DNA of 64,000 bases from Salibacter sp031581065 (GTDB taxonomy: Bacteria > Bacteroidota > Bacteroidia > Flavobacteriales_G > Salibacteraceae), in assembly GCF_031581065.1 (NCBI RefSeq), contig NZ_JAVLBN010000002.1, positions 75,634 to 139,633 of the forward strand. Reading direction: 5' to 3'. The translations under genes and the position numbers were made by a program. Numbering within the stretch: the first letter of the stretch is position 1; each line of letters begins with the position of its first letter. Positions 35,098-43,563 of the stretch are shown here, piece by piece. The notes beneath the pieces were generated by a model. It saw only the letters and a program-made list of their open reading frames with translations, searched no databases and was not told the origin of the DNA.

Positions 35098-35895
35098 ATG
35101 GAATTGAGCGGAAATCTTCATAAAATGCCTGTCAAACTTTTAGACGGAAAGGCGCATTATACACTTGAATTAAATGGTGACAAAGGAGACCTCAACGGGG
35201 CTCTTGGTGAAAAAATCAACTTGCATTTCACCGGTCAAATCAATTGTATCAATTGCGGAAGAAAAATCAAGAAGACATTTGGTCAGGGCTTTTGCTACCC
35301 CTGCTTTCGAGACGCTCCTCAGGCCTCAGAGTGTATTATTCACCCTGAGCGTTGCCGCGGACATTTAGGTGAAGGGCGCGATCCAGAATGGGAGCAAAAA
35401 CATCATGTTCAACCCCATTTTGTTTATCTCGGAGTATCGAGCGGATTGAAAGTAGGAATCACTCGTGAAACACAAATCCCAACGAGATGGATCGATCAGG
35501 GTGCCAAAGCCGGAATTATCCTGGCCAAAACAACAAACCGATACGAAGCCGGTGTTATTGAAGTGGCACTGAAAGATCACTTTGCTGATAAAACTTCCTG
35601 GCAAAGGATGCTAAAAGGCGATATAAGAGATGTTGATTTGCTCGAAGAAAAAGAAAAAGCGCGAAAGTTCATCCCCGATGAAATGTCTGATTTTTTCTAC
35701 GATGAAAACGGTATCATATCAATAGAATATCCGCTACTCGAATCACCTGATAAAGTGAAAAGCATAAAATTCGATAAGGAGCCAACAATCAACGGAACGC
35801 TAACCGGGATAAAAGGCCAGTACTTAATTCTGGATAATAAATTTGTCACCAACATCCGCAACCAAAGCGGGTATTTTGTTGAAGTTGAAGTGTAA
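35098..35895 (+). CDS. DUF2797 family protein
   Basis: A 265-residue cytosolic protein of the DUF2797 family. A zinc-binding region has two CxxC pairs (CINCGR about 49-54, FCYPCF about 65-70) and a further CRGHLGEGRDPEWE. It is followed by a GIY-like segment, HFVYLGVSSGLKVGITRETQIPTRWIDQGA, which resembles the strand-turn-strand start of GIY-YIG domains with a conserved Arg. Function is not established; nucleic acid binding is plausible. It is convergent with the DUF493 gene, with one stop directly after the other. Confidence 0.82.
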   Translation: MELSGNLHKMPVKLLDGKAHYTLELNGDKGDLNGALGEKINLHFTGQINCINCGRKIKKTFGQGFCYPCFRDAPQASECIIHPERCRGHLGEGRDPEWEQKHHVQPHFVYLGVSSGLKVGITRETQIPTRWIDQGAKAGIILAKTTNRYEAGVIEVALKDHFADKTSWQRMLKGDIRDVDLLEEKEKARKFIPDEMSDFFYDENGIISIEYPLLESPDKVKSIKFDKEPTINGTLTGIKGQYLILDNKFVTNIRNQSGYFVEVEV

Positions 35896-36177
35896 TTAAA
35901 GTGAAATAATGCCCTCGATAGATTCAGCTTCACGATAACGCTCAATAACTTTATCGGCACTGAGCATCATTTCTTTAGCTGTAACGCTTACAAAATTTCC
36001 GTTTCTGCTTTCACGAATAGCAATTTGAGCCTCAGATCCAAAAAGCGCCTCAACTTGTGCATGAAGCTTATTCTCATTGGGAACAATAAACTTAAACATG
36101 TAAACTGAAGGAAACTTGTGTTGCTTTTTGAGTTTCTTTTTCAAATCCCTGTAAAACGCCTTCCTATCTTTTTGCAT
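35896..36177 (-). CDS. DUF493 (YbeD-like) family protein
   Basis: A 93-residue protein of the DUF493/YbeD family, an ACT-like ferredoxin fold by family knowledge. The start FYRDLKKKLKKQHKFPSVYM and the end NFVSVTAKEMMLSADKVIERYRE fit the family. YbeD lies next to lipoate genes in enterobacteria but not here. Function unknown. It ends one base from the DUF2797 stop and is divergent from the antiporter gene with about 110 bases between. Confidence 0.8.
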   Translation of the reverse strand: MQKDRKAFYRDLKKKLKKQHKFPSVYMFKFIVPNENKLHAQVEALFGSEAQIAIRESRNGNFVSVTAKEMMLSADKVIERYREAESIEGIISL

Positions 36178-36289
36178 ACGTTTTATTACGAATCAATTTA
36201 AAATTTGGTTTGGTGGTGCAAGAATAACGAATCTGCTCAAAACGCGCTGTTTCATCTAACAATTTCCAAAAGTTCTTACTTTTATCGCC

Positions 36290-38176
36290 ATGCGAAAAAT
36301 TTTGAATGTCCTCATTCTTCTTTTTATCACGGTCAGAGCCATAAGCCAACCCGAGTTCTCCGTAGAAAAACCGGAAGTGATTATCGAAAGTGTTCCCACT
36401 GAGGTAACACTGCATTTTGACGAGTTCCCTGCTTCAGATAAAATTGTGATCAACGGATCTGAATATAAGATTAATACAAACAAAAAAAATGTAGTTGTAG
36501 AGCATAAATTTTCTTCAAATGATGAGCAATTATCAGTTCAATCGGGCTCAAAAACTAAAACATCGCCCGTCAACCCAATTTCACTTTGGCTGAGCATTGT
36601 TCCGCCTTTACTCGCTATTGTGATGGCTCTTATTTTTCGCGAAGTTCTCACCTCACTTTTCCTGGGTATTTTTACCGGTACAGCTATCATTGGCTATCAC
36701 AGTGATGGTCTATCCGGAATAGGATCTGGTTTTCTCTCCATTTTTGATGAATATGTCATTGGAGCATTGAATTCATGGGATCACTTAGCTGTAATTTTAT
36801 TTTCCATGACGATAGGAGCTGTTGTTACAGTAATCTCCAAAAATGGTGGTATGCAGGGCGTTGTAAACCGAATTTCTAAAAAAGCCAAAACTGCTAAGGG
36901 TGGACAGTTAGCGACATATATCCTGGGGATTTCTATTTTCTTTGATGATTACGCCAATACGCTGGTTGTGGGGAATACGATGCGAGCTGTAACCGATAAA
37001 TTAAAGGTTAGTCGCGAAAAACTGGCGTATCTTGTTGATTCAACAGCAGCACCAATTGCAGCAGTAGCTTTCGTCACAACGTGGATAGGAGCTGAACTGG
37101 GTTACATCCAGGATGGTGTGAATACAATTCCGCAGTTGAATGAAGGTGCTTACAGTATTTTTCTCAATTCCCTGAGTTTCTCGTTTTACCCAATTTTCAC
37201 ACTTGCTTTTGTGTTGATGCTCATCCTGTTTCAGCGTGATTATGGTCCAATGCTCAAAGCAGAAAACAAAGCACGTAAAACAGGTGAAGTACTCAGCGAG
37301 AGTTCCAGTATGGAAACTTCAGAACTGGAAGAGTTTGAACGAAAAGAAGGAATTCCGATGCGCCCAGTCAACGCGATTATTCCGGTTCTGATTATTGTAC
37401 TGGGAACAATCATCGGGTTGTTTTATACGGGATGGGATTCTGAAATTTGGCAAGATGAAAGTCTCGGGTTAACCAGAAAGTTATCTTACATAATTGGGCA
37501 AAGTGACAGTTACACTTCACTTCTTTGGTCATCACTAACCGGACTTGTGGTGGCTATTCTCATGACAATTGCCCAACGACTATTAACTCTCCAGGAAGTT
37601 ATGGACTCTGTTGTGGGAGGGTACAAAAGCATGATTACTGCAATGATGATTTTGACTCTTGCCTGGAGTTTGGCTCAAATCACTCAGGATATGCATACAG
37701 CAGCTTTTTTAAAGCAACTGTGGTCTCCTGAGTTATCACCTGTTTTTATTCCGGCTATTACGTTTTTATTAGCCGCGCTAGTGGCTTTTTCTACTGGTTC
37801 ATCATGGGGAACGATGGCAATTCTTTATCCGCTATTGCTACCGGCAACCTATCAAATTGCTGCGAGTGCAGGATTTGAGCACGGAGAAATAATGCCGCTA
37901 TTTTACAATGTTGTTTCGTGTATTTTAGCAGGATCGGTATTGGGTGATCATTGTTCACCAATTTCTGATACTACTATTTTAAGCTCTCTATCTGCTGATT
38001 GTCATCACATTGATCACGTGAGGACTCAACTCCCTTACGCTTTGAGTGTTGGTGGTGTCGCTATCTTTTTTGGTACACTCCCTGCAGCATTCGGAATACC
38101 GTCATGGATTTTATTCCCTGTGGGCATCGGAATACTGGTTCTGATCGTGAGGTATTTTGGGAAAAGCTCAGCATAA
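36290..38176 (+). CDS. NhaC-family Na+/H+ antiporter with N-terminal exported domain
   Basis: A 628-residue transporter. A signal-like segment (about 1-20, ending AISQ) and a beta-rich domain of about 70 residues precede the NhaC-type membrane core. The core begins near residue 97 (LWLSIVPPLLAIVMALIF) and has FDDYANTLVVGNTM, which carries the acidic pair typical of NhaC proteins, and GDHCSPISDTTILSS near the end. Standard NhaC proteins lack the N-terminal domain; in Bacteroidota such extensions are frequent. It is expected to exchange sodium, or a related ion, for protons. One copy of the dispersed word lies in the signal region (36331). Confidence 0.85.
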   Translation: MRKILNVLILLFITVRAISQPEFSVEKPEVIIESVPTEVTLHFDEFPASDKIVINGSEYKINTNKKNVVVEHKFSSNDEQLSVQSGSKTKTSPVNPISLWLSIVPPLLAIVMALIFREVLTSLFLGIFTGTAIIGYHSDGLSGIGSGFLSIFDEYVIGALNSWDHLAVILFSMTIGAVVTVISKNGGMQGVVNRISKKAKTAKGGQLATYILGISIFFDDYANTLVVGNTMRAVTDKLKVSREKLAYLVDSTAAPIAAVAFVTTWIGAELGYIQDGVNTIPQLNEGAYSIFLNSLSFSFYPIFTLAFVLMLILFQRDYGPMLKAENKARKTGEVLSESSSMETSELEEFERKEGIPMRPVNAIIPVLIIVLGTIIGLFYTGWDSEIWQDESLGLTRKLSYIIGQSDSYTSLLWSSLTGLVVAILMTIAQRLLTLQEVMDSVVGGYKSMITAMMILTLAWSLAQITQDMHTAAFLKQLWSPELSPVFIPAITFLLAALVAFSTGSSWGTMAILYPLLLPATYQIAASAGFEHGEIMPLFYNVVSCILAGSVLGDHCSPISDTTILSSLSADCHHIDHVRTQLPYALSVGGVAIFFGTLPAAFGIPSWILFPVGIGILVLIVRYFGKSSA

Positions 38177-38203
38177 AAAAAGCCCCGCCATTATTGACGA
38201 GGC
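38174..38203 (-). terminator. Terminator of the dps operon, shared with nhaC
   Basis: Arms GCCCCGCCA and TGACGAGGC with two mismatches; an A run on the plus strand becomes seven T on the minus strand. Confidence 0.65.
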
Positions 38204-38248
38204 CCCCTCACATATAACCTAACCCTATATCAACTCAACTATGAAAAT

Positions 38249-38551
38249 TTATTTCTCTTCAAGTTTTTGTATCAGTTTACTAACTGCTGTCTCTTCTTTT
38301 GGATTGTATGTATCAACGACAACACCTAGCTTTTTGTTTTGTTTTGAGATTGCATATAGGACAGACATATCTGCCGGGTTCGTCATTCCCTCAAACCGGT
38401 GATGTTCATCAATTTGAAGATCATCACTATTTATTCTTGTATTGTTATCCTCAACAGTAAGGTCATCGTAAATTTTTAATTCATCTTTATAACCTCTGTT
38501 GTTGAGTTCTTTGATTGCTTCAACCAGGGTGTTGTATTGATTGTTTGACAT
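38249..38551 (-). CDS. Small protein of the family annotated as phosphoribosylpyrophosphate synthetase-like
   Basis: A 100-residue protein. The pattern TLVEAIKELNNRGY... DDLQIDEHHRFEGMTNPADMSVLYAISKQNKKLGVVVDTYN is that of a Bacteroidota family commonly labelled phosphoribosylpyrophosphate synthetase, although it is far too short to be that enzyme and lacks its active-site loops. The true function is unknown. Its place at the end of the dps transcription unit suggests a stress role. It lies 8 bases after the preceding gene. Confidence 0.6.
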   Translation of the reverse strand: MSNNQYNTLVEAIKELNNRGYKDELKIYDDLTVEDNNTRINSDDLQIDEHHRFEGMTNPADMSVLYAISKQNKKLGVVVDTYNPKEETAVSKLIQKLEEK

Positions 38552-38558
38552 ACAGTTA

Positions 38559-38999
38559 TTATTTATTTTGGTCAGAACTCATGTAAGTTCTGTATGATTT
38601 ATCTAATGATTCGAGATTCTTTTTGGTTATGGTAAGATCATCCTTGTCGTGAGAACGCAATTGGTCTTTTTCGGTAACAAGCAGGTCCTTATATTCTATC
38701 AACTTTGCTCGTTTAACTTCTAGCTTTTCGAGCTCAGTATCTTTAGCTGATCCCATTTTATTATCAATATCGGCAACTTTAGTATCGATTGCGTTAATTT
38801 TATCATCTATTGATTTATTGAGTTCAGCTTTAGTATTTAATACTGCCTGCTCAGTTTGATTTGGAACGATTTCAGCTTCTTTTTCTACCATTAGGCCTAG
38901 GCTAGCTAGTACTGCTGATAGTATTACTGTTCCAAAAATAACGCCTAAAGATTTTCTTACTTTGCGTCCTCTTCCCTTCTTTATTTCATCACTTACCAT
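38559..38999 (-). CDS. Single-pass membrane protein with coiled coil
   Basis: A 146-residue protein that I do not recognise. A basic N-terminus (SDEIKKGRGRKVRKS) and one membrane helix (about 18-36, VIFGTVILSAVLASLGLMV) are followed by a long charged helix with heptad-like spacing (LNTKAELNKSIDDKINAID and LEKLEVKRAKLIEYKDLL). I chose the ATG at 38999, preceded by GGAGG at a spacing of 4 bases, an unusually good Shine-Dalgarno for this phylum. Reading from 39059 would add a stretch overlapping the end of dps. Second gene of the dps unit; possibly an envelope-associated stress protein. Confidence 0.6.
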   Translation of the reverse strand: MVSDEIKKGRGRKVRKSLGVIFGTVILSAVLASLGLMVEKEAEIVPNQTEQAVLNTKAELNKSIDDKINAIDTKVADIDNKMGSAKDTELEKLEVKRAKLIEYKDLLVTEKDQLRSHDKDDLTITKKNLESLDKSYRTYMSSDQNK

Positions 39000-39028
39000 A
39001 ATTCCTCCGTTCTTAAAATTCTTATTAA

Positions 39029-39565
39029 TTATTTTTCTAGCATACTTCTCAACATCCATGAAGTTTTTTCGTGGAAATCAAGTCGTTCAGTAATCAAATC
39101 GATTGTTGCTTCATCACCTGCATTATCTGCCGGATCAAGCGCTTTTCTCAGTGAACGTGTTACAGTTTCGTGTGCTTCTAATAAATCTGCCACCATCTCC
39201 ATTTGACTTAAATTGCTGTTAGGAATGTTTACTGAAGTCATATCATTAAACTCTGTAAGCGTTCCTGGAGATTTGAATCCGAGAGCTCTAATTCGTTCAG
39301 CAATTTCATCAACTGCACCAAATATATCTTCGTAATGTTCTTCAGTCATTAAATGAATATCTCTGAATAAAGAACCCTGAACATTCCAGTGATAATTTTG
39401 TGTCATGAGCATAAGGCAATAAGTATCAGCTAAAACTTTACCCATTGCATTGGCAATTTCACTTCTGTGCTCTTTTGACATTCCTGTATTAACTTTTAAA
39501 GTCATCGGACTTGGACTTTCAACATTCATTTCTTCTAATTCAACTGCTTTACTCTTCGTACTCAT
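39029..39565 (-). CDS. dps: Dps, DNA starvation/stationary phase protection protein
   Basis: A 178-residue ferritin-like mini-ferritin. The Dps ferroxidase ligands are visible: MLMTQNYHWNVQG (His about 59), FRDIHLMTEEHYEDIFGAVDEIAERI (His and Asp/Glu about 71-90). A longer N-terminal extension of about 28 residues (MSTKSKAVELEEMNVESPSP) precedes the core; such extensions often contact DNA, though this one is not strongly basic. Dps oxidises ferrous iron with hydrogen peroxide and protects DNA. First gene of a unit with the coiled-coil protein and the small protein at 38249; a 10-base inverted repeat lies before its start. Confidence 0.93.
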   Translation of the reverse strand: MSTKSKAVELEEMNVESPSPMTLKVNTGMSKEHRSEIANAMGKVLADTYCLMLMTQNYHWNVQGSLFRDIHLMTEEHYEDIFGAVDEIAERIRALGFKSPGTLTEFNDMTSVNIPNSNLSQMEMVADLLEAHETVTRSLRKALDPADNAGDEATIDLITERLDFHEKTSWMLRSMLEK

Positions 39566-39586
39566 AAATTTTTGTTTTGAAATTTC

Positions 39587-39633
39587 ACTGTTTATTGTGA
39601 AAAGATTATTCCATCATTTCAATAATAAACAGT
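39587..39633. promoter_or_regulatory. Inverted repeat upstream of dps
   Basis: Arms ACTGTTTATT (39587-39596) and AATAAACAGT (39624-39633) are perfect, with a 27-base spacer, 22 bases before the dps ATG. It could be an operator spanning the promoter or an mRNA hairpin. The rest of the gap to 39860 shows only the sigma-54-like site. Confidence 0.55.
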
Positions 39634-39791
39634 TAAATCTCTGTAATTCTGTATTTTATCATAAATACCAGCGAAAGTTTTCAAAATGAATACAACTTTA
39701 CTGTAGCGATTATTCCCCAATCACTTTATGAATCGTGTGAAAAATGTAACACTTATTATAATCTATGTCGCTGAAGCCTTTAATATATGTA

Positions 39792-39806
39792 TGGCACGAA
39801 ACTTCC
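39792..39806 (+). promoter_or_regulatory. Sigma-54-like promoter upstream of the ytxH operon
   Basis: TGGCACGAAACTTCC matches the sigma-54 consensus TGGCAC-N5-TTGC in all positions but one (C instead of G in the -12 element). It is 55 bases before the ytxH ATG. An NtrC-type activator is encoded at 42121-43533, in the operon facing this one. Confidence 0.5.
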
Positions 39807-39860
39807 TTAATACAATATGAATTTGTATTTTTAACAATTAAAAACAATAAATTAATAATT

Positions 39861-40097
39861 ATGAGTAGATCAACAGACATATTAATTTCAGGAATTGCAG
39901 GATTGGCAGTAGGGTTTACAGCAGGAATTCTTTTAGCTCCACAAAGTGGTAAAGAAACACGTGATCAAATCAGTCATAAAGTAGATGATTTAGTTAAAGA
40001 ATTAGACACATTAAAAGACAAAACGGCTGAGATGGCCAATAATGCTACTAATTCTGCAAACGAAGCTGCTAAGAAAGAAGCTGAAACAAAATCATAA
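39861..40097 (+). CDS. YtxH domain-containing protein
   Basis: A 78-residue general-stress-type protein. An N-terminal membrane helix with a Gly-rich motif (LISGIAGLAVGFTAGILLAP) is followed by QSGKETRD and an amphipathic helical tail (DLVKELDTLKDKTAEMANNA), the standard YtxH layout. Membrane-anchored, with the helix facing the cytosol; the exact role is unknown, and relatives are induced by general or salt stress. The start at 39861 is preferred over an open frame further upstream because it matches the family. First gene of a three-gene operon under the sigma-54-like site. Confidence 0.85.
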   Translation: MSRSTDILISGIAGLAVGFTAGILLAPQSGKETRDQISHKVDDLVKELDTLKDKTAEMANNATNSANEAAKKEAETKS

Positions 40098-40101
40098 TAA
40101 A

Positions 40102-40455
40102 ATGATGAACGAGATTAAAGAGGATTTAAACTCCTTAAAATCTGAAGCTACAGAATATGCCAGGTTGAGATATGACCTCCTTCAATTGAAGTCGATCGAC
40201 CTGGCGTCTAACACGGGGGCTCGCTTAATGGCGGCCTTCTTTTTAGCTTTGGTATGCCTTGGTATTTTAATTTTTGCAGGGTTTGGATTAGCCTTTTATT
40301 TAGGTTCTGTATTCGATAATTACTCTGTGGGATTTTTTATCGTAACAGGTATAATTTTGGTTTTGACCATCATAGGAGTGATTTTCAATGAAGCACTAGT
40401 TATTAAACCTTTTAGAAGATTGTTATTGAAATGGATCATCAAAAAGAAAAAATAA
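40102..40455 (+). CDS. Phage-holin-like/YqjD-linked membrane protein
   Basis: A 117-residue protein with a charged N-terminal helix (NEIKEDLNSLKSEATEYARLRY) and two membrane segments (about 43-66 and 75-98, separated by the loop GSVFDNYS), ending in a Lys-rich tail (WIIKKKK). It fits the putative holin-X superfamily of stress-associated two-helix proteins, which in this context are not phage proteins. It starts 4 bases after the ytxH stop and overlaps the next gene by 25 bases, so the three are tightly coupled. Likely partner of YtxH at the membrane. Confidence 0.75.
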   Translation: MMNEIKEDLNSLKSEATEYARLRYDLLQLKSIDLASNTGARLMAAFFLALVCLGILIFAGFGLAFYLGSVFDNYSVGFFIVTGIILVLTIIGVIFNEALVIKPFRRLLLKWIIKKKK

Positions 40456-40748
40456 GTACTCAGCTTTCTGAGATTCGAGATTATCATGATTTGGAAATCA
40501 TGATTCACGAAAAAGAACAGTTGCTCGAGTTAAAAGAACAGCAACTTAAGTTGAGAAGAGATTTAGTTTACGCAAGAATTGAACAGAAATTTGGTGTTTC
40601 TACAAACCACTTTGATGGGTTTAAATTAGTGAGAGGACTATTATCTAGTTTACTTGAAGCTAAGCCAGAGTTGAAAAACAGTTCATTTATCCCATTTATT
40701 TCCAAAGCTCTTAAGATTGTACCGGCAGTGATAAAAATGTTTCGTTAG
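40431..40748 (+). CDS. Small conserved-context protein of the ytxH operon
   Basis: A 105-residue protein without a recognised family. The first 55 residues form a charged helix with coiled-coil character (LSEIRDYHDLEIMIHEKEQ, LLELKEQQLKLRRDL). The rest has short hydrophobic stretches (LVRGLLSSLLEA, FIPFISKALKIVPAVIKMF) that could be amphipathic helices lying on the membrane. It overlaps the holin-like gene by 25 bases and ends 4 bases into the stop region of the convergent kinase gene. Together with its two upstream neighbours it resembles the three-gene YqjD/YqjE/YqjK-type stress arrangement, which is an analogy, not a homology call. Confidence 0.6.
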   Translation: MDHQKEKISTQLSEIRDYHDLEIMIHEKEQLLELKEQQLKLRRDLVYARIEQKFGVSTNHFDGFKLVRGLLSSLLEAKPELKNSSFIPFISKALKIVPAVIKMFR

Positions 40749-42124
40749 CAGGGCCCGGGGTTTAAGTAGCAATAAAATGTAGTCCCTTCTCCAGGTTTAC
40801 TCTTAACGTGAATTTTGGAGTTGTGGGCTTTTATTATATTTAGTGAACTTGTAAGGCCAAGCCCCATTCCACCACGTTTTCCAGTTTGAAAAGGGTCGTA
40901 TATTCGTTCCAGCTCTTCATCATTCATTCCTTTTCCATTATCGCGAATACTCACTACTGCTCTTCCTTCATTTTCCCAAATACTCAACCAAACTTTACCA
41001 CTATTGGTTGGAACTGCTTCTGTTGCATTGATTACAATATTGGTCAATGCCATAACCATTTTATCATAATCGATACAAACAGTCTTATCACGTAGTGAGT
41101 TTCGTTTGTGAAACTTCACGTTTGTGAGTTCAAATCTATCTTTGGTCGATTCTTCAACAGCTTTGATAAGTTTATTAGTTGGCACCTCCCTCAACTGAAT
41201 AGAGGTTGGCTTTGTTGATTGAAGTATTTCATTGATGAGATTGTTGATTCTTTTTGAGTTTCTGCTGATGATATCAAAATATAATTCAGCCTCCTCAGAG
41301 ACAGACTTCTCATTCTCTTTTAAGTGATCGAGTGCTAAATCAATATTTGTAAGTGGATTGCGTACTTCATGTGCTATGCTCCTTGAAATCCTGGAAGTGA
41401 GTAGCATTTTCTCATCCCGCAAGTTTTCCCTATCAGCCTCCAGTTGTCTTGTAACATCCTGTGAGATCATCAATGATGAAAGTACCTTTCCGTAATCATC
41501 CTGTACCGGAATAAACTCTATTTTAAAATGTACATTTTTAACCTTTTTGAAGATTTTCAGTTCCTCTCCCTCCCATGTACGTTTGAGGTATCCTTCAATC
41601 TCTGATAATTTATTTGGAGGTAGAATTTCGTTCAGTTGTTTTCCTTCAAGCTTAGTTCTTGAACAGTCAAATGCTTTAAGTCCTGGGCCCTGGGCAACAG
41701 CTATATCCATTGTGTTTTGAAATAGTACGAAAAAGGTTTTAGGAATATGCTGGGCGAGAGAGCGCAACTGCTTTTCTTTTTCTTTTACCGTTTCCAGGTT
41801 GACCTCTTCTTTTGTTGTTGGCGTTATAACAGAGATCGTGTATTTATCAAGCTTGCCTTCTCGCATTGTACACCATATTTGCCTGCCTGATCTTGGCTTT
41901 ATGGTAATAAGCTTCTGGTTCTGACCGTAACTAACCGGCCCCCTATTAGATTTTATCAAATTCTTAATTGATAAATTTTGAAGATCTTCAACTTTAAAGC
42001 CAAATGTACTGGCAAATGATTGATTTACAGTTTCTATCTTTTGATCCCTGTGAACGAGAACGGGAAGTGGAAGATGCTTATAAGCTTCAAAAAAATCTTT
42101 TACGTCTTCATTCATATTCATCAT
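40745..42124 (-). CDS. PAS-domain sensor histidine kinase (NtrB-like)
   Basis: A 459-residue soluble kinase with no membrane segment. Two PAS-like domains (about 10-105 and 110-230, the second ending DVTRQLEADREN) precede the HisKA box ISRSIAHEVRNPLTNIDLAL (His near 251) and an ATPase domain with NIVINATEAVP, DNGKGMNDEEL and GGMGLGLTSS. This layout is that of NtrB-type kinases that serve sigma-54 activators. The start overlaps the stop of the NtrC-type gene (ATGA), so the pair is translationally coupled and almost certainly cognate. A cytosolic signal, such as redox or energy state, is likely. Confidence 0.9.
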   Translation of the reverse strand: MMNMNEDVKDFFEAYKHLPLPVLVHRDQKIETVNQSFASTFGFKVEDLQNLSIKNLIKSNRGPVSYGQNQKLITIKPRSGRQIWCTMREGKLDKYTISVITPTTKEEVNLETVKEKEKQLRSLAQHIPKTFFVLFQNTMDIAVAQGPGLKAFDCSRTKLEGKQLNEILPPNKLSEIEGYLKRTWEGEELKIFKKVKNVHFKIEFIPVQDDYGKVLSSLMISQDVTRQLEADRENLRDEKMLLTSRISRSIAHEVRNPLTNIDLALDHLKENEKSVSEEAELYFDIISRNSKRINNLINEILQSTKPTSIQLREVPTNKLIKAVEESTKDRFELTNVKFHKRNSLRDKTVCIDYDKMVMALTNIVINATEAVPTNSGKVWLSIWENEGRAVVSIRDNGKGMNDEELERIYDPFQTGKRGGMGLGLTSSLNIIKAHNSKIHVKSKPGEGTTFYCYLNPGPC

Positions 42125-43533
42125 AACGTTAAATCGAGCTGACTCATTTTGTTGTAGAGTGTTTTGCGGTCTACTCCCAGTATTTTAGAAGCTTCAGACT
42201 TGTTCCCGTTCACTCTTTTAAGAGCCCGAATAATGGTTTTTCTCTCAGCAACGGCAACAGCCTCCTTAAGTGTTACAGGAGTTTGTTCCTCATAATCATT
42301 ATTCCATTCCTGATTCCACATTTCCTCAGGCAATGAGTTAAGCGTAATATTATCTTCACTCTCCAACAAAACAGCCCGCTTCACAGTGTTTTTAAGTTCT
42401 CGCAAGTTCCCGTGCCAGGGATATTTCTTAAGTTGATCAAGAGCTTTTGAGCTAACTCCTTTTATTGACTTATTGAGATCGCTATTGGCCTTTTCAATAA
42501 AAAGATTGAGGAAAGCTTCTAAATCCTCTGGTCGTTTACGAAGCGGTGGTATTTCAATTTTAAATTCGTTTAACCGATGGTACAAATCCTCTCTAAACTC
42601 ACCATTTTCTACAGACCTGGAGAGATCTTCATTTGTAGCCACTAAAACACGAACATCAATATCAACAGGCTTTTCAGACCCCAGGCGAGTAACTCTTCGT
42701 TCCTCCAAAACCCGTAAAAGCTTTACCTGATTGTCGTATGATAAATTTCCAACTTCATCGAGAAAAAGTGTGCCTGTGTGAGCACGTTCAAAAGATCCCA
42801 ATTTCTTTTGTAGAGCACCTGTAAAAGCCCCTTTTTCGTGTCCAAAAAGAGAACTCCCAGATAGATTCTCTGGTAATGCTCCACAATCAACCGCCACAAA
42901 AGGGTTGCTTGATCTATTGCTGTTGTAATGAATCCTTCTGGCTGCGTATTCTTTTCCGGACCCGGTTTCGCCCGTAATTATTACTGACATATCTGTAGGA
43001 GCTACCAAATCGATATGTTTTGTAACCTGTTGAGCTTGTGGACTATTTCCAACAACATAAACAGTTTTTTGGTCAGATCCTCTCTTAGCCGATCTTTTAA
43101 CCCTCTTGCTGGCTTTATGTCGCCTTTCTGGCATGGGGCTGTGAACAGGAGTTTCATCAACCGCATCAGCCTTTCGTTTTTTGAGAGCTTCTTTAATTCT
43201 CATCAAAATCTCTTCAGGTTGAATAGGCTTTGTTACATAGTCAAATGCACCGCGCTTGATTGTTTTGATAGCTGTTTTCACATCACCGTACCCGGTAATA
43301 ATGATAACCTGTACATTCTGATGTTTTTCCTTGATTTTTTTCAGAACCTCTTCTCCGTCAAAATCCGGTAGTCTAAAATCGAGTAATACGAGATCAGGCT
43401 TATCAGCAGTTATCTTTTTTAAAGCATCAAGGCCAGATTCTGATACATCAACATTAAAGTTGTTCCGTTCTAAAAACCTTTTTAACAACAACCCAATATC
43501 CGGATCATCATCAGCAATCAAAATTTTTTCCAT
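42121..43533 (-). CDS. Sigma-54-dependent response regulator (NtrC family)
   Basis: A 470-residue activator. Receiver domain about 1-120 with the phospho-Asp in LVLLDFRLPDFDG; a charged linker; AAA+ domain about 160-395 with Walker A GETGSGKE, the sigma-54 contact loop GAFTGA near residue 238, Walker B LFLDEVG and the arginine finger region LRVLEERRVTRLG. The C-terminal Fis-type helix-turn-helix is NGNKSEASKILGVDRKTLYNKM. It should activate sigma-54 promoters when phosphorylated by the kinase downstream. A sigma-54-like promoter stands before the convergent ytxH operon. It lies 30 bases after the receiver-only gene, in a four-gene operon. Confidence 0.95.
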   Translation of the reverse strand: MEKILIADDDPDIGLLLKRFLERNNFNVDVSESGLDALKKITADKPDLVLLDFRLPDFDGEEVLKKIKEKHQNVQVIIITGYGDVKTAIKTIKRGAFDYVTKPIQPEEILMRIKEALKKRKADAVDETPVHSPMPERRHKASKRVKRSAKRGSDQKTVYVVGNSPQAQQVTKHIDLVAPTDMSVIITGETGSGKEYAARRIHYNSNRSSNPFVAVDCGALPENLSGSSLFGHEKGAFTGALQKKLGSFERAHTGTLFLDEVGNLSYDNQVKLLRVLEERRVTRLGSEKPVDIDVRVLVATNEDLSRSVENGEFREDLYHRLNEFKIEIPPLRKRPEDLEAFLNLFIEKANSDLNKSIKGVSSKALDQLKKYPWHGNLRELKNTVKRAVLLESEDNITLNSLPEEMWNQEWNNDYEEQTPVTLKEAVAVAERKTIIRALKRVNGNKSEASKILGVDRKTLYNKMSQLDLTL

Positions 43534-43563
43534 GCTTCAAATGTACAAAGTGTAGAAAAATAA

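Noticed and set aside
38249..38551. The small protein as a true phosphoribosylpyrophosphate synthetase
   Set aside because: It has only 100 residues and none of the ribose-5-phosphate or ATP-binding loops of that enzyme; the label is inherited in databases.
40102..40455. Holin-like gene as a sign of a prophage
   Set aside because: No integrase, capsid, terminase or lysin gene lies nearby. The neighbours are stress genes, and the same trio is known from ordinary chromosomes.
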